This document shows positions 37,343 to 49,545 of a stretch of 64,000 bases of DNA, one piece after another. The notes beneath the pieces are model-generated. The model did no database searches, was not told where the DNA came from, and saw only the letters and a list, made by a program, of their open reading frames with translations. Location of the stretch: the NCBI RefSeq assembly GCF_000699445.3, contig NC_067196.1, positions 37,530,616 through 37,594,615 on the forward strand. The letters are read 5' to 3'. The first letter of the stretch is position 1. The number at the start of each line of letters is the position of its first letter. A program made the position numbers and the translations under genes. Source of the DNA: Schistosoma haematobium. Lineage: Eukaryota; Platyhelminthes; Trematoda; Strigeidida; Schistosomatidae.

Positions 37343-39116
37343 CCATTGAGACGTTATCTAATGACGATTATCAGGACAAACGGTATACGAAGTTTAAGGA
37401 TTATATTTAATACCGATCATCATACATCGATGAATTTCATTAAGGAATATTAGCAACCAGTCTAGTTTCAGTTCAGAAATGCAAATAAATAAATTCACTT
37501 AACCCTATTTAATTGTATATATTATGAAAGTATTGATTTATTTTCTAGAAAGTAGGTGTGTTTCTAATAGCCTAGTGAATAGTAACATAAAAAATTGGTT
37601 ATCAAATCTTATTTCTCAGCATTTTTTTTATCAAATTAGAATAACTACAATTTGTTTATTGTGATATTACTTAATTTAATCAATATAAGTCTGTCCTTAA
37701 ATTATTATTGTTATTATTTTATAGCAATATGTTTATAATAATCCATCAAGTCATAGATCATTATTGTTATGGTTATTTGTTGTTGTTGTTGTTATTTGTC
37801 AACCTATTTTAGGGTCAAAAAAAGAAAAACATTTTTTTATTTTATAGGTCTAAACAAGTAAATAAACATGAAAATAAGAGAAATATTTTGTTATAACAAG
37901 GAAAAGTAGAAATAATTGGTGGATGGTTGATAGATATGTAGATAAGCAGATGGATAAATGGAAAGAACCGTAGGCTAATTAGCTCTTTTCTTGTTTTGTT
38001 TTTTGCACTTCTACTATAGTCCTTTTTTGTATTCTTTGTTTCATCTTTATTATCCAAAATAATTTGTGAGCAAAAAGACTGTTGATGAAGTATGTTTTTT
38101 TAGGTTTTGCAAATATTGGAGGCCAAGTTTTAGGATATTTCTTATTAGTATTAGTTTGGAGTAGAAATATCACATAGTTACAATAAATAGTTTATGAAAC
38201 AGGAAGTATTTTAGGCGTTATTAAACTGTTTACAAACTAATGACTCACCAGGTCAAACCTTTTGGTCCCATACTTTACGAATTTGTTAATATTGAAGCCG
38301 ATGTTCTCATTTTGACTTTAATTATATACACTAACTATATGATACAGTTGTGATTATTTTGTCAAGACCTTTCAACCTATCATATGCTGAAATATTAGAA
38401 AATTAGAGTAGTGCCGCTATAGTAGATTTGTCTTGTTTATTCAGAAAATGAAGTATTGATTATATTGATACCTATGCATCAGAACATATATCCATTAAAC
38501 ACTTGGAGAGGAATTGCTTTTAATATTTCACATTTCTAACTACAAATCTTTTACTATTTGTAAAAACGTTTATTTCTAGTTATATAAATATATATACATA
38601 TATCAGATGAACTTAAAGAATAAGAAGCATGAAATGATATTGACACTTAAAATCTAGCAGAATGTAAGTCAAGAACATGCCTGCATCCATACAACTATTT
38701 TTAAGCAACATCCGAAATCTCTAATCACTGATTACAATTACGATACGGGTGTTATGTACATACAATTCATATTGAGACGTGACTCATACAAATAGTTAAT
38801 AAGATAAATAAATGTCTTCTTTCGGATGATGATACAGGTTAGTTGGTCAACTAGTAATAAATTACCATTTTAAACAATTGAATGACCCGAAAAAAAAACG
38901 TATTGAATCTAATTACACTACATGGTAAGAGGTGAACACTTGTATAACATCTATAGTAGGTAAAGACAAATAATAATATCCAGTTTAGTACTCCGAGTTT
39001 ACCTCAAGTTGTATCATAGATCTCTTTGTCATAGATTTACTTTTATTAATGATTGTGTTATGGGTGAAGTTCTGTAGAATTTATTGCAACAAACATCTTT
39101 TATTAATAGAATGAGG
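37343..39116. other. AT-rich DNA, no gene seen
   Basis: Contains a short GTT microsatellite at about 37,780. No recognised exon or element. Confidence 0.5.
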
Positions 39117-39255
39117 GTTCATAAAGATTGTAGTAATTTAATAGTTGGATTCATGAGTCGATCTAAGCTAGATCACCATGGAAAACGTGGGAGCACTAGA
39201 CGACTGTTTCATTCTAGTATGGGATTACTCAGCAGTGCGCATCCACGATCCCCCA
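39117..39255 (-). mobile_element. SINE-2, minus 3' half
   Basis: Starts with the family flank AGATTGTAGTAATTTAATAG, then the end of the SINE and its hammerhead (39,193-39,238). Stem I (GCACTG with TAGTGC) is kept, but the core is CTGAGTA, which loses invariant G8. It faces the plus copy at 39,410-39,768. Confidence 0.7.
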
Positions 39256-39409
39256 TTCCGATAATCATCATGTGCTCACTATATCCTTACACACAATATT
39301 TCTTTTATGTATTACTACTACTATGAATTTGGTGTTCATGGTGTTATGCCAATGAGGTGTGGAAACTTGGACCGATACATATATATGCTTAGTTCTACAT
39401 TGTAGCTGA

Positions 39410-39768
39410 CTGCTCACCAGTGACTGGCTCTAAAATGTATTTCCTGCAGTCCTAGTGAGAAGCCGTAACCAGTGGAGTTCAACCGTGTCTGTTGTGAGGC
39501 AGTCACTTACTGAAGACAGTGGAAGATGGCCGTGCAATATCCTGTATTGGTTCAAGTTAGACATTAACACCGTTGGATGCCAGCCGGCTCAGTGGTCTAG
39601 AGGTTGTGTTCGCACGCGAGACCGAAGGTCCTGAGTTCGAGTCGTGCTTGCAGAACCATAGGTGCGCACCGCTGAGGAGTCCTATCCTAGGACGAAACGT
39701 CAGTCCAGTGCTTCCAGGTTTTCCATGGTGGTCTAGCTTAGATCGATTCATGAATTCAACTACTAAAT
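39410..39768 (+). mobile_element. SINE-2, near full-length plus copy
   Basis: Leader GAGAAGCCGTAACCAGTGG, box A CCGGCTCAGTGGTCTAGAGG (about 39,582-39,601), box B GAGTTCGAGTCG (about 39,632), hammerhead (39,666-39,711) and the end GGTCTAGCTTAGATCGATTC. Together with 39,117-39,255 it forms an inverted pair separated by about 150 bases. The frames that run through it are not genes. Confidence 0.8.
39666..39711 (+). ncRNA. Hammerhead ribozyme motif in SINE-2
   Basis: Stem I GCACCG with CAGTGC (one mismatch), core CTGAGGA (39,672-39,678), stem II GTCCTA with TAGGAC (six pairs), GAAA, and triplet GTC (39,703-39,705). All core bases are present. Stem III is only about two pairs, so the molecule may act as a dimer. 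Confidence 0.7.
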
Positions 39769-42700
39769 ATATTTTACCTATTGTCAGAGATCCTAATAGA
39801 ATGATTAATAATTTATGGGATATTATTATAAAAAATCACCACCTTGTTGTAATTGGGATTATCGAATCAGTAGACAAATACACAGACGAAAAACGTAATA
39901 TAATCTTATGTAATCATCACTCAGTTATGTTGAATAAACTTAGAAGACATGTTTTGGTTCTTATGCGAAGATTTCTCACTAATCAACTGTTTATTAAATT
40001 GTATGTTTAATTGTCTTTAAAATCTGAAACATATCTGTTTTATATGCTATTACAATAGGTCTATTCAGAGCATTTGATCAACTGTTCAACTGACAGACTG
40101 TTGCGTAAATATTTATATAAACTATACATCTTTATATGGATGATGGTTCCTGATAATTTACTTAAATATTTAATAGTATTAGACATAAATGTACATATTT
40201 ACTGTAGTCCATATTTATAATGGAGAAGCACTAGATATGATTCTAGCAGTACTGTTATATCCATAGTACTATTGCATATACTTGAAAACAGGAAACATAA
40301 CAATTCCCACAACGTGAAGTAAAAGTATAAAGATTCGTGCAAATGAACATTTACTGACTATCGAAAAACACAACATTAAACCAAATGCACTCATTTATAT
40401 ATTGATTTTATACAAAACTGATCATTCATTGATAAACATCATATAAATGGGGAAATAAGTTTATTATAAAACAAACACAAAGTTTACATGGAATAATATC
40501 AAGAACATGATTGTTACATTGGAAGGAAGTTCGCACTGAACATAATATACACTTAATTAGTGTGAAACATATTGACTTGAAATAATGTTACACTGGGAAA
40601 TATAAACTTAATACGGTAATGAATAAAATGTTACACAGAGGATGAAACTAATGTCACACTAATGATAAAATAGTTTTATACTAAATAAAGTGCTACGTTG
40701 AGAATAAAGCAATATCAAAATGTCACACAGAATAACAATTACTTTCACGAAATGATATATTGGGTTAGAGAAAAATGCTAACTATGTTGATCAATATCCA
40801 TGGATATTAATTGAAATCCATTTTCGGCTATTATCAAAAATTAGTATCCAGCTCTAGAAATGAAGAGCCATCCGGAGAGGGAACTGGGCACTAAAACATC
40901 TCATTTTCAGATGTAGATATGTACGAAATACTCAATACGAAACTACGCATAGTAAGAAGCAATAGAAAACACTAATACAACTATCTTTTTAAGTCATTCA
41001 TCAATTAAGGTATTAAGATCTACCAAGCTTTAATCTTATTCGTGGTATCACCGATCCTATAAAAAGATTTCATGTGAATAGAATATTTAAAAAAGTCTAG
41101 ACTCTTTCTATTTCTATATTTTTTATATTCATATTGATTGAGTCATACTCACAGGGATACAGGAGAAAACAGTCAGTAGAACTCATAAGTTTCTATACTG
41201 GCCAGACCAGAATACTCAAATATAAATTAGAACTAGTGAGTTAGTAACGTAAAACCACCAGTCGCGTTAATTTTCTGTTTGAACCCTTTATAATATATTA
41301 CCTTTATCAGCGCTTTTTGTCTTTTTCAGTAAATACCTGATCCCAATTTTTTCTCATATTACTCTACATCATAATGAAAGGAATTCTCATATTTATATGC
41401 AATCAATAGCCTGAAGTGTTCTGTATCGTGTGGCCGAGTGAGGTTTACAAGAACCAAAGTACCACCGCAAAGCTTTGCGAACTAATATCGAGACAGAAAA
41501 ACTGGTCGGTTAGCGAACTGATATACTACCCATTTCTATAGTAGCTGACCACCTTTCACCGCAGTTGAAACCATCAACAGCAGGTGCGTGTCAATAGGGA
41601 TATTTAGAGAAATAGTGACAAGTAAAGACAGTTCCGAAAATGTCATGAGTCATTTATAAGTATCCCTCTAAGGCATTTGGTGGTTTAATCACTGAACGAT
41701 ATTCAACACCTGTCAAGGGATTCTGATGAAAGCTCGCTAGCAACTTTAACTCGATCAGTAGTGTTCGAGTAGTGTATTTACAATGTTTTGTAATTTGTTT
41801 TTCAGTGACACAGTTATAAGACACTTGACCAACGGAGTTCAATCCGCCTTAAAGTCAAGAAATACTACTACTGTAGTGTGTCAGTAGCTATGTTTAAGTT
41901 CAAGAACCTGATAATAGAGGTGTTACAGGAGTAATTATGACAAGAAATTCATGAGAATTAAGTGTAAATTAATAATGCGGTGAAATAGACAAGTAACGAA
42001 AGGAACTGGAGGACACAATCTATTAGTAGAGCCAACCTTCCCTAATTAGCAGATAGCGAACAAGATATTATAAAGCTCGCGCGGTTATATATCAAGTCCC
42101 AATCAATCTACCGCTATTATCATACATCGTATTGTTATCATCATTATGATCTCAATTACCTAAACGAAATTTCTACCATGCATTTAATTCAAATGAGTTG
42201 TTTTGTTACACTGATTGCAACTCGACATCTGACAACAAATTTTTCTACCATTTTTAAGCGATCCTACCAATCTAAAGTTGATGCATTTTCAAATGCTTAG
42301 GCCGTAACAGATGCGGAACTACACATTTTTAAACAAAACGTTGTCTAGTTTACTAGCACAATTAATCTTGGTCACTTTAAAATAAATATAGACTTATAAT
42401 AATTTTTTGTTCCAATGTTCATTCTTTGAATATTCTATGCGAATTTTAAGGTTCCAATCGGAAATAATTGACGCATTATAAATGACCTTTTTAGAAGGGC
42501 AAAATAAACTAAGATTCAATTAAACCCATTCTTAAAATACAGAATCCCCAGGAGTTAGCTTAGGAAGAGATTAGACTTTCTAACAAATAATGCGCGACTA
42601 ATTAATGAGAATAACGCAACTGGATTTACATGATTTATAAATCAACTTTGTATTATATCTCATATTGATAATCAGTTGTTCGGAAAAAATGACATCTCGT

Positions 42701-43415
42701 AAAAGTATGTTAGAAAAGAAAAGCACAAATCAAAGGAAAAGTGAACTTGTTTTAGGATGGCAAGGATAGTAGTAAAATCACTGTTGGTTTTTTTTCATTT
42801 CAGTCTTTATTACCAGTACAATAGTTTGATAAATCATCAATAGTAGGTGGTAATCATGAATCTTAGTAAATATGAGAGCATAACTGACAAGAGAATAAGC
42901 CTCAATATGTGGATAGATAACAACTCTTTAATTTGACTTTAAAGAGTGGATAGTGAGATGTGTAGTTTTGAACATGAAATCGATGTATTGAGTGTCAACT
43001 TTGAGAGGAACCAAAATAAAATGAGGAAAACAATAGCGAATAATAACTTTGACAAGGATAACTCAGAATAAAGCTGTTCACCAAAAAAGAGGAAACTAAT
43101 GACTTTACAGAACGAAATAAATCGAAAACATAAACAAGTATATGAGAATGACAGAAATTTAATGTCCATAAGAGCCAACAGCAATAACAAAAAATTTCAG
43201 CTCCACACTTCACAAACTTCCCTTGAATTGATTTGTGATAAATATATAAACAAAATAGATTAATATAAAGGACTTGGTGAAGCACTATCACAAAAAGCTT
43301 CACGTATGCACACGGAAGTGGCTGTGAAAAGTCTGTGTTCGAAGTAATTTACCAAGAATTGAAGGATTTCTCCAGCAGTCAATATTCTGATGAAAACTCA
43401 ACGAATCCATGTAAC
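39769..43415. other. Region downstream of SNAP-25, no gene seen
   Basis: The part nearest 43,415 is expected to be the SNAP-25 3' untranslated region (minus strand). Frames at 41,654-41,842 and 42,939-43,303 on the minus strand have no recognised features. No repeat family of the window is seen. Confidence 0.45.
42806..42811 (-). terminator. Candidate polyadenylation signal for SNAP-25
   Basis: TTTATT on the plus strand is AATAAA on the minus strand, about 600 bases after the SNAP-25 stop codon. In DNA this AT-rich the hexamer occurs often, so the assignment is weak. Confidence 0.3.
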
Positions 43416-46400
43416 TTATTTTAACAATTTACTGGCTTGTTCATTAGCCTTTTTAATTCGTTCAGCATTTGACTTAGCCTAAAATAAAACGCATCACAGT
43501 AAATTTTAGACAAATAAAAAACAAACTTAATATCAGTGGACAAAATGAGTGGACCAAGTATCCGGTCCTGAGATTACTCGAAAAAAGTATGAAACTAGCA
43601 GTTGTGGTTAGGGAATAATGCACGCCATGTTGTAACGACAGATGGACAGTCACATAAACCCTTTATTTAAAAAATAGAAATGACGTTTTTATGGGTAGCA
43701 ATGATTTATTTGACAAATTTGCAGAAAGTGAGACAAGATTTCGGAATGTATCAATTTTATGGGACATGAGAAAAATAAGAGTAAACTAATGGAAATAAAT
43801 TATTCACCTTTAAAGGTTAGTTGTGAATACTACATTTATTAACACAAAGATTAGAAAACACTTTACAGCTTAGTGAGTGAAAAGTTCATATGCTTTTAGA
43901 ATGCAAATAAGTCCAGATGGTGTGCAATAATAGTCACTGATTCGATAAAGCACTTAGCTTTGAAATACTGTCTTCAATTACATTTAGCATAAACTAATAG
44001 TAGAGGGAAGATCAACCACGTGAAAAATCGTATTCGATAAACACGACACAACTTACGCACTATCCCAAAGTGGATGACAATGTCTAGCTCCACAAACCTT
44101 TACAGCTGCAATTTTCCACGCTTACAACTGCTGGTATTTTGGGAACAGCTGAAAAAAGTGTGCCAACTGAGGTTGGCTGCTGAAGAAAAGGTATTTTTAC
44201 AACCACAAACATTCTATCCGAATCACACTATTAGAACTACTTTTACAAGTAGGTTTCAACCTTTTGTGATAGACTGCTGGTGATAGTCAAGATGGATGTT
44301 CGTCTAAATAGTTATGACCCGATAGTCAAGTGGCAAAAAATATCGATCTAGACACACTGATACCGAAAGTGATTTATGCCCCACTACCATCCTTGGTCCC
44401 ATTGCAAAGTTAATCTTGTAAGAATCTACTACGTGTATAACGTGTCAGGTCGAAGTTTTCGTATGATTGCAAAACCTAGCCACTCTGAATTAGGAATTTT
44501 GTCATTGTCTCTGAAAGACTCTTTAATTACAGTGAAAATAGTGTGAATAATATCAGCACGATACACCTGAGAAATTAAAATCTACTAAAAATAAATATTT
44601 TGGAACGATAGCTTTAGCGACTTCATGTTTTTGCGCTTTTAGTCACAAACTCCTGTATGACACTTTGATTCATGAGCTCAGGTAAAATAAGCAAGTGAAC
44701 CCTTTATCTTATGGTGATGCGGAGTGAATGATAGTAACGTTAGATTAGTATTGAACAATTTATGACTAAAGAGACTGGAGGTAACCTAACCTATTGATTT
44801 GAGACATCCAGAATGCAAGATAATAGTATTTAATTTATTTCAAAAAATGAGTAACACTTAATAAATACTCTCTAACTATCTAGAATATTCATAAACAACA
44901 AATGAGTAAGATTTAGTTTTGTTCTTACTTCAACTGTATCCTTTATCGTCTACGTTTTCGTTATCACCTATTCCCTCATTACACTGTCATTTTTGTTTTG
45001 CGTGGCACACTTCCTTAAAGACATTCTACTAAGCACTTGAGTTGTAAATAAGTACTGTAAGGCTAAGAATTCATAGTTTAGTCTTTAGAAGTCGGGTGCT
45101 ACATCTCTACGACAACTTGAATCTTGACGTTATGGATCACAGAAGCAACTTCAAAAGGGCAACCAATCTCTTACACAGACCCATAAAATAGTTGAAGAAA
45201 TCTTTTGGATGAGAAAATAACAAGAAGACTACGTACCTTGATCTGTATTCGCTCAACCTGAACATTTTGCTGATTAATTTCACTACCCATGTCAATAGCC
45301 ATGTTACGAAGATTTCCGATCATACCAGAAACCTCCTGCAAATTTTGGTCCATTTCATCTTCTCGTGCATCATTTGTAATTCTAAAATGGGCAAAAACAG
45401 ACTTCAGGAGACCTGGAGTGATATAAAAGACTTAAAGTTGCTTTAGACCATAATATTGACACCAAAGCATCAGATTAACATAAAGTAAATGCCAATTTTA
45501 TAACGCATTTTATTGGATTGACAGAGGATCTTACGTAAATCCATGCATGCTTAAAAGGCTCGATATATTGTTAATCACTTAAATCAAAAATATAATCCAT
45601 AAACTTGACCACTGAAAGTCTTAATCGATAGCACCAGTAAGCCCCGGTGGTCAAGGGTATGTATGAAACTTTGTATAACCCACGTAAAACTTGGACAACC
45701 GCAACATAATATAAGAGTTTACTGAATACAAAATGTTGCCCAACGAAGCTATGGGACATTGGCTAATGAAACAACCGGCAATCATACATAGTAATCATTC
45801 TTTTCAATAGTTTCAATGACTGGTGTCCATTTCAGTCTGATTACTTCAAATTTTTTTCAATTACGATCAAATCACCTTGTTGACTGAGAAAACAGAAAAG
45901 CATTCATAATGACCTAAGTTTTTCTCAAGTACGGCTACAGGAATTATCAATTACTTAACTAGTAACACTACTAAGTATTGCTCATCCTAATTATCAACCT
46001 TTACAAATAATTCAGATTCAACTCAAATACATCTAAAAGTAAGAACGCAAACTGATACTATGACTCGGGATAGATATTTTAACTTTAATGATTACATTAA
46101 TATTAGCAAAAAATACAATTGTGCAATACAAACCTTTTATACAACATACCGTGTAATATAACCACCAGTTGGACCCATGCCGTTTTGATCCACAATTATT
46201 CGAGGTCCGTCCCCACCCCGCATATCCTCATCCTTTAGTTGTTTGGTATAATCATCTTTCTTTTTAACTCTAAAGGACATTATAATGAGTAAATCATAGC
46301 TTACTTATAAAGTCATTAAAACTGGATGTACATGTGCAAGATAGAGGCTACTACTAATACAGAATAAAATGTTGCTCTATACTAGCTCTTAATTTTAATA

Positions 46401-48512
46401 CGCAAGGATAAGACATTGAATTTTCACAATTGCTTTGAGTGTTAAAAGTATCTTCTGGAAGGTTATTTAACTTAACTCAATAAAGTTAGAAAATATTATG
46501 CTTACACTTGCTCAATTATTATTTTTCACCAAATTTGTTGACGAACAAAATTAAAGTTTTAATAAAACTGTTAATGTGGATTTTATCACATACATAGTGG
46601 ATGATGATAACCTATAATTTAAATGAGTCGTACAAAACTTGAAAGAATGAAATAACTATGATTGACTACGTTGAGATATAAAAATTTTCACACAAATGGT
46701 ACAGAATAATGGTTATATACATAGTCGAGAGTTGTCTGTCTCAGAAATTAACGGAAATTAACTAGATCATATAATTCTACAAATTAATGTCGCACGACCA
46801 AGTGAATAACTGAACCCTAACATCTACTGTTTTGTATTATTCGATTTGATTACAACTTAAAACCAGTCTTGTGAGGAACGTCACGTACAACTTTGACTGT
46901 ATCTATTTTATTTACAATAACACATCCAATGGATTTCTACCGCATTACAGTAAATAATGCTCGTAGTGCAATCTTATTTCTTCTTGTTTTTATATTAACT
47001 AAAGGTATTCCAGAGAATAACAATTTCATTAACCGGTCCTTCACTTACATAATTTAGCTCAATTTGATAGTTAATTTTTGCCTTTGTCAAGCTAAGATTT
47101 CATCAAACCTATGACGCCCTGAAACATGGGTATTTACGAATAAATTTATGTAACTAGTTCCATGATCACCATTTATCGCCTTAATTGCATTTTCTAACCA
47201 GTGAATAAACTGCTCATCAACTGAGCTTAAACGAGGGAAAAATTTGTCAATTAGTCTTCTACATATTGCCATTAAACCTTAGGAATGTGTACAGCAGCAA
47301 TCATAACATTTTGTAAGTAATCACAATAAAATACTAACAGACTTACTTATTCCAAGGCAACACGCAAAGTCCGCAGCATTTGTTTAGATCATCCAGATTC
47401 TTCTCAGCATCCTTCATGTCTTGATTAATCTGATCCATACCCTCATTTATGCGATCCAATTGTTCTGAAAATTTCAAAAAAACTTTCTATGAGTTTATAG
47501 TATATTTGTAAGCAAAACATAAGGCAGTTGGGTATCGACACTTAAATACAGGTAAAAAGAAAATCTGACCATCAAAAAAATAATACAGAGATAACGAAAA
47601 CAATGAATCTGAGTCTAAAGATATAATTGTAGTCTATCATATATGTATGGTGTAGTTTACAATATTTTTTACTAATAATACACAGCAGGTTCTCTTGGAC
47701 AAGACACAACACTTTGTCTAAACCACCTATCCATTAAAAAACATTCACGATATAGTTAACATCCAACTTAGACAACAGCTTTACAACATGAAATGTACAA
47801 ATTGTGTCACAACATATATGTGTAGCCTTACCGCCTTGATCATCTAACATGACCAGTGTAGAAATCCCTGCCTCTTTGGCCTAAATATTACATAAACATT
47901 TAGCATATCATTTTCTCAACTTTGATCAATTATTATCATAGATGTAAAAAGACTCACCTCCTCACATAAAGCCATCATCCGTCGAGAGGCTTCCAGTGAC
48001 TAAAATGTGCAAAAAATAAGATTAAGACGAATAACAAGAGTTGGAAAGAGACCTGACAAACTAATTGAAAAACATTAGAATGTGGAAATTAGTATAATAA
48101 TTACACCATATTATAACTTTTTTTCTCTCAAAAATGCTTGTACGAACATTTGAAGGGAATATTAAATTACATGAAATAATTAGTGCTTGATTACAACAAA
48201 ACTATGTAAAATTTAATTCTGCAACTACGTCACTTGTGACGACTTTTAAATAAGACTAACCACGGACCTATATAAACTGAAGAACACTTGATGAAAACTA
48301 TTTTGTTAGGTTCCTTATACATATTTTTGGCAACAATGGGGTAACAAGCAACAACAAAGTTCAACCGTGAAAAAGAATGGGACACCTACATCCGAGGTTG
48401 TTTCGTCAATCTTCCTTTGAAGAAGTTCTACTTCTGTCATGGGTCTGATAGTTCCATCGTCTAACTGCACCTCATCATATCCACAAACAGGATGGCGAGA
48501 TTTTTGCGGCAT
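43416..48512 (-). CDS. SNAP25: SNAP-25, synaptosomal-associated Qbc-SNARE (7 coding exons)
   Basis: SNAP-25 supplies two of the four helices of the SNARE bundle, with syntaxin and synaptobrevin, that drives vesicle fusion at the plasma membrane. Exons (minus strand): 48,512-48,390; 47,999-47,958; 47,880-47,832; 47,464-47,347; 46,269-46,150; 45,381-45,237; 43,478-43,416. All introns are GT-AG and all phases join, giving 219 residues. The first SNARE motif spans about residues 25-95 ([14 protein letters not shown], then [18 protein letters not shown]), with zero-layer Gln70. The linker has a cysteine cluster KCCGLC (101, 102, 105) for palmitoylation, with three cysteines where mammals have four. 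The second motif ([18 protein letters not shown] to [11 protein letters not shown]) has zero-layer Gln189. The start is the first ATG in the open exon, read [16 protein letters not shown]. This N-terminus is longer than usual; a second first exon lies at 51,007-51,090. Identification is very secure; the 5' untranslated part was not resolved. Confidence 0.93.
47087..47272 (-). CDS. Unassigned 61-residue open frame in a SNAP-25 intron
   Basis: A complete ATG-to-stop frame on the same strand as SNAP-25, between exons 4 and 5. The product has protein-like composition ([20 protein letters not shown] at the start, [13 protein letters not shown] at the end), unlike the Ile/Asn/Lys-rich chance frames nearby. 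I do not recognise it. It has no clear splice link to SNAP-25 and may be a retrocopy fragment or chance. Confidence 0.25.
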   Translation of the reverse strand: MAICRRLIDKFFPRLSSVDEQFIHWLENAIKAINGDHGTSYINLFVNTHVSGRHRFDEILA

Positions 48513-49284
48513 TTCACAGTTAGTACACCCAAGTTGAATAAGGAAAAACGCTAGTTTAATATGAATAGTTACATAATTTGTGGTGGAAATATTAGGCGTT
48601 AATTGCAATGCAGAAATATAAAGTGTCGAGAAATTCCACTATCCATTAAGGACAGGGCACAATTATTCCCAAATCAACCATTATTTTCATTAAATATTAA
48701 GAAACTAAACTATGGGAGACTAGTCATAACATTTTAAATGTGTTTGGCCACAAGCAAACTTGGTTATGATTGGATGGGTAAACGATCTACGAATAACAGA
48801 CATATAGGAAGACAGACAACCACATTTTCAGTTTGAAAATCTATACTACTACCAAAAGCAACAGTATGATATTTAAAGGACACTAAATTTCAAATGAAAG
48901 TCAGGCTACAAACGCCGGCACAAACTAAATAACTCTTCAAAAGCATAAAACCTTTAGTAACAAAAATGCCGGTGACAATTTTGTAGAAGTAGTCAGTACC
49001 TCCGTAGTATCAAAAACCTTGTTTAGGAACTAACATGAAGAAATAATGTTTATATCTGGATCGAAATGAGTTAGTAGGCCACAAGAAAGCAGAAACCACA
49101 TAACTCGTAAGAAAACATTCAGAACCCAAATGGCGAAAAGCAAAGCAATCTAAAGATGGATATGATGTATTGTGATACTCATAGTGCTTGACACCAATAA
49201 CAGGCCAAACGATGGGCAGTTACATTGAAGTTGTTATTCGTAATCAAATAAAATGATGAAACTATTTAACGGCTGGTAGAATCA

Positions 49285-49545
49285 ATGTGCGCAGCAAGTA
49301 GCCATGATTTTGGGGACGGTTTTAGTTTGGAAACAATAGCTGGAAAGATTACAAAACCTCTGCTTAAACTTAAAAAACGTGTTGCGCAAGATATTGATAC
49401 ATTTGACAACAAAAACCAGTGGGAAGAAATGAACTTAATTCTGTCTGACGCAAGTACTAAAAGTCTCGGAATACCAATAGTACTCATTCTGTCCAGTCAG
49501 TATTTTCGTGTATTTAGAGTTGTCCATATGCTGATAGCAGTGTAA
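49285..49545 (+). CDS. Unassigned 86-residue open frame antisense to SNAP-25
   Basis: The frame lies between the two alternative first exons of SNAP-25, on the opposite strand. The central part (TKPLLKLKKRVAQDIDTFDN, then WEEMNLILSDAS) has charged, helix-like composition. The minus frame across the same bases is poorer. There is no recognised domain. The following 400 bases are also less AT-rich than average, which suggests an old inserted element rather than a gene. Confidence 0.25.
   Translation: MCAASSHDFGDGFSLETIAGKITKPLLKLKKRVAQDIDTFDNKNQWEEMNLILSDASTKSLGIPIVLILSSQYFRVFRVVHMLIAV

Noticed and set aside
39557..40010. 64- and 145-residue frames on opposite strands
   Set aside because: Both read through the SINE-2 copy at 39,410-39,768.
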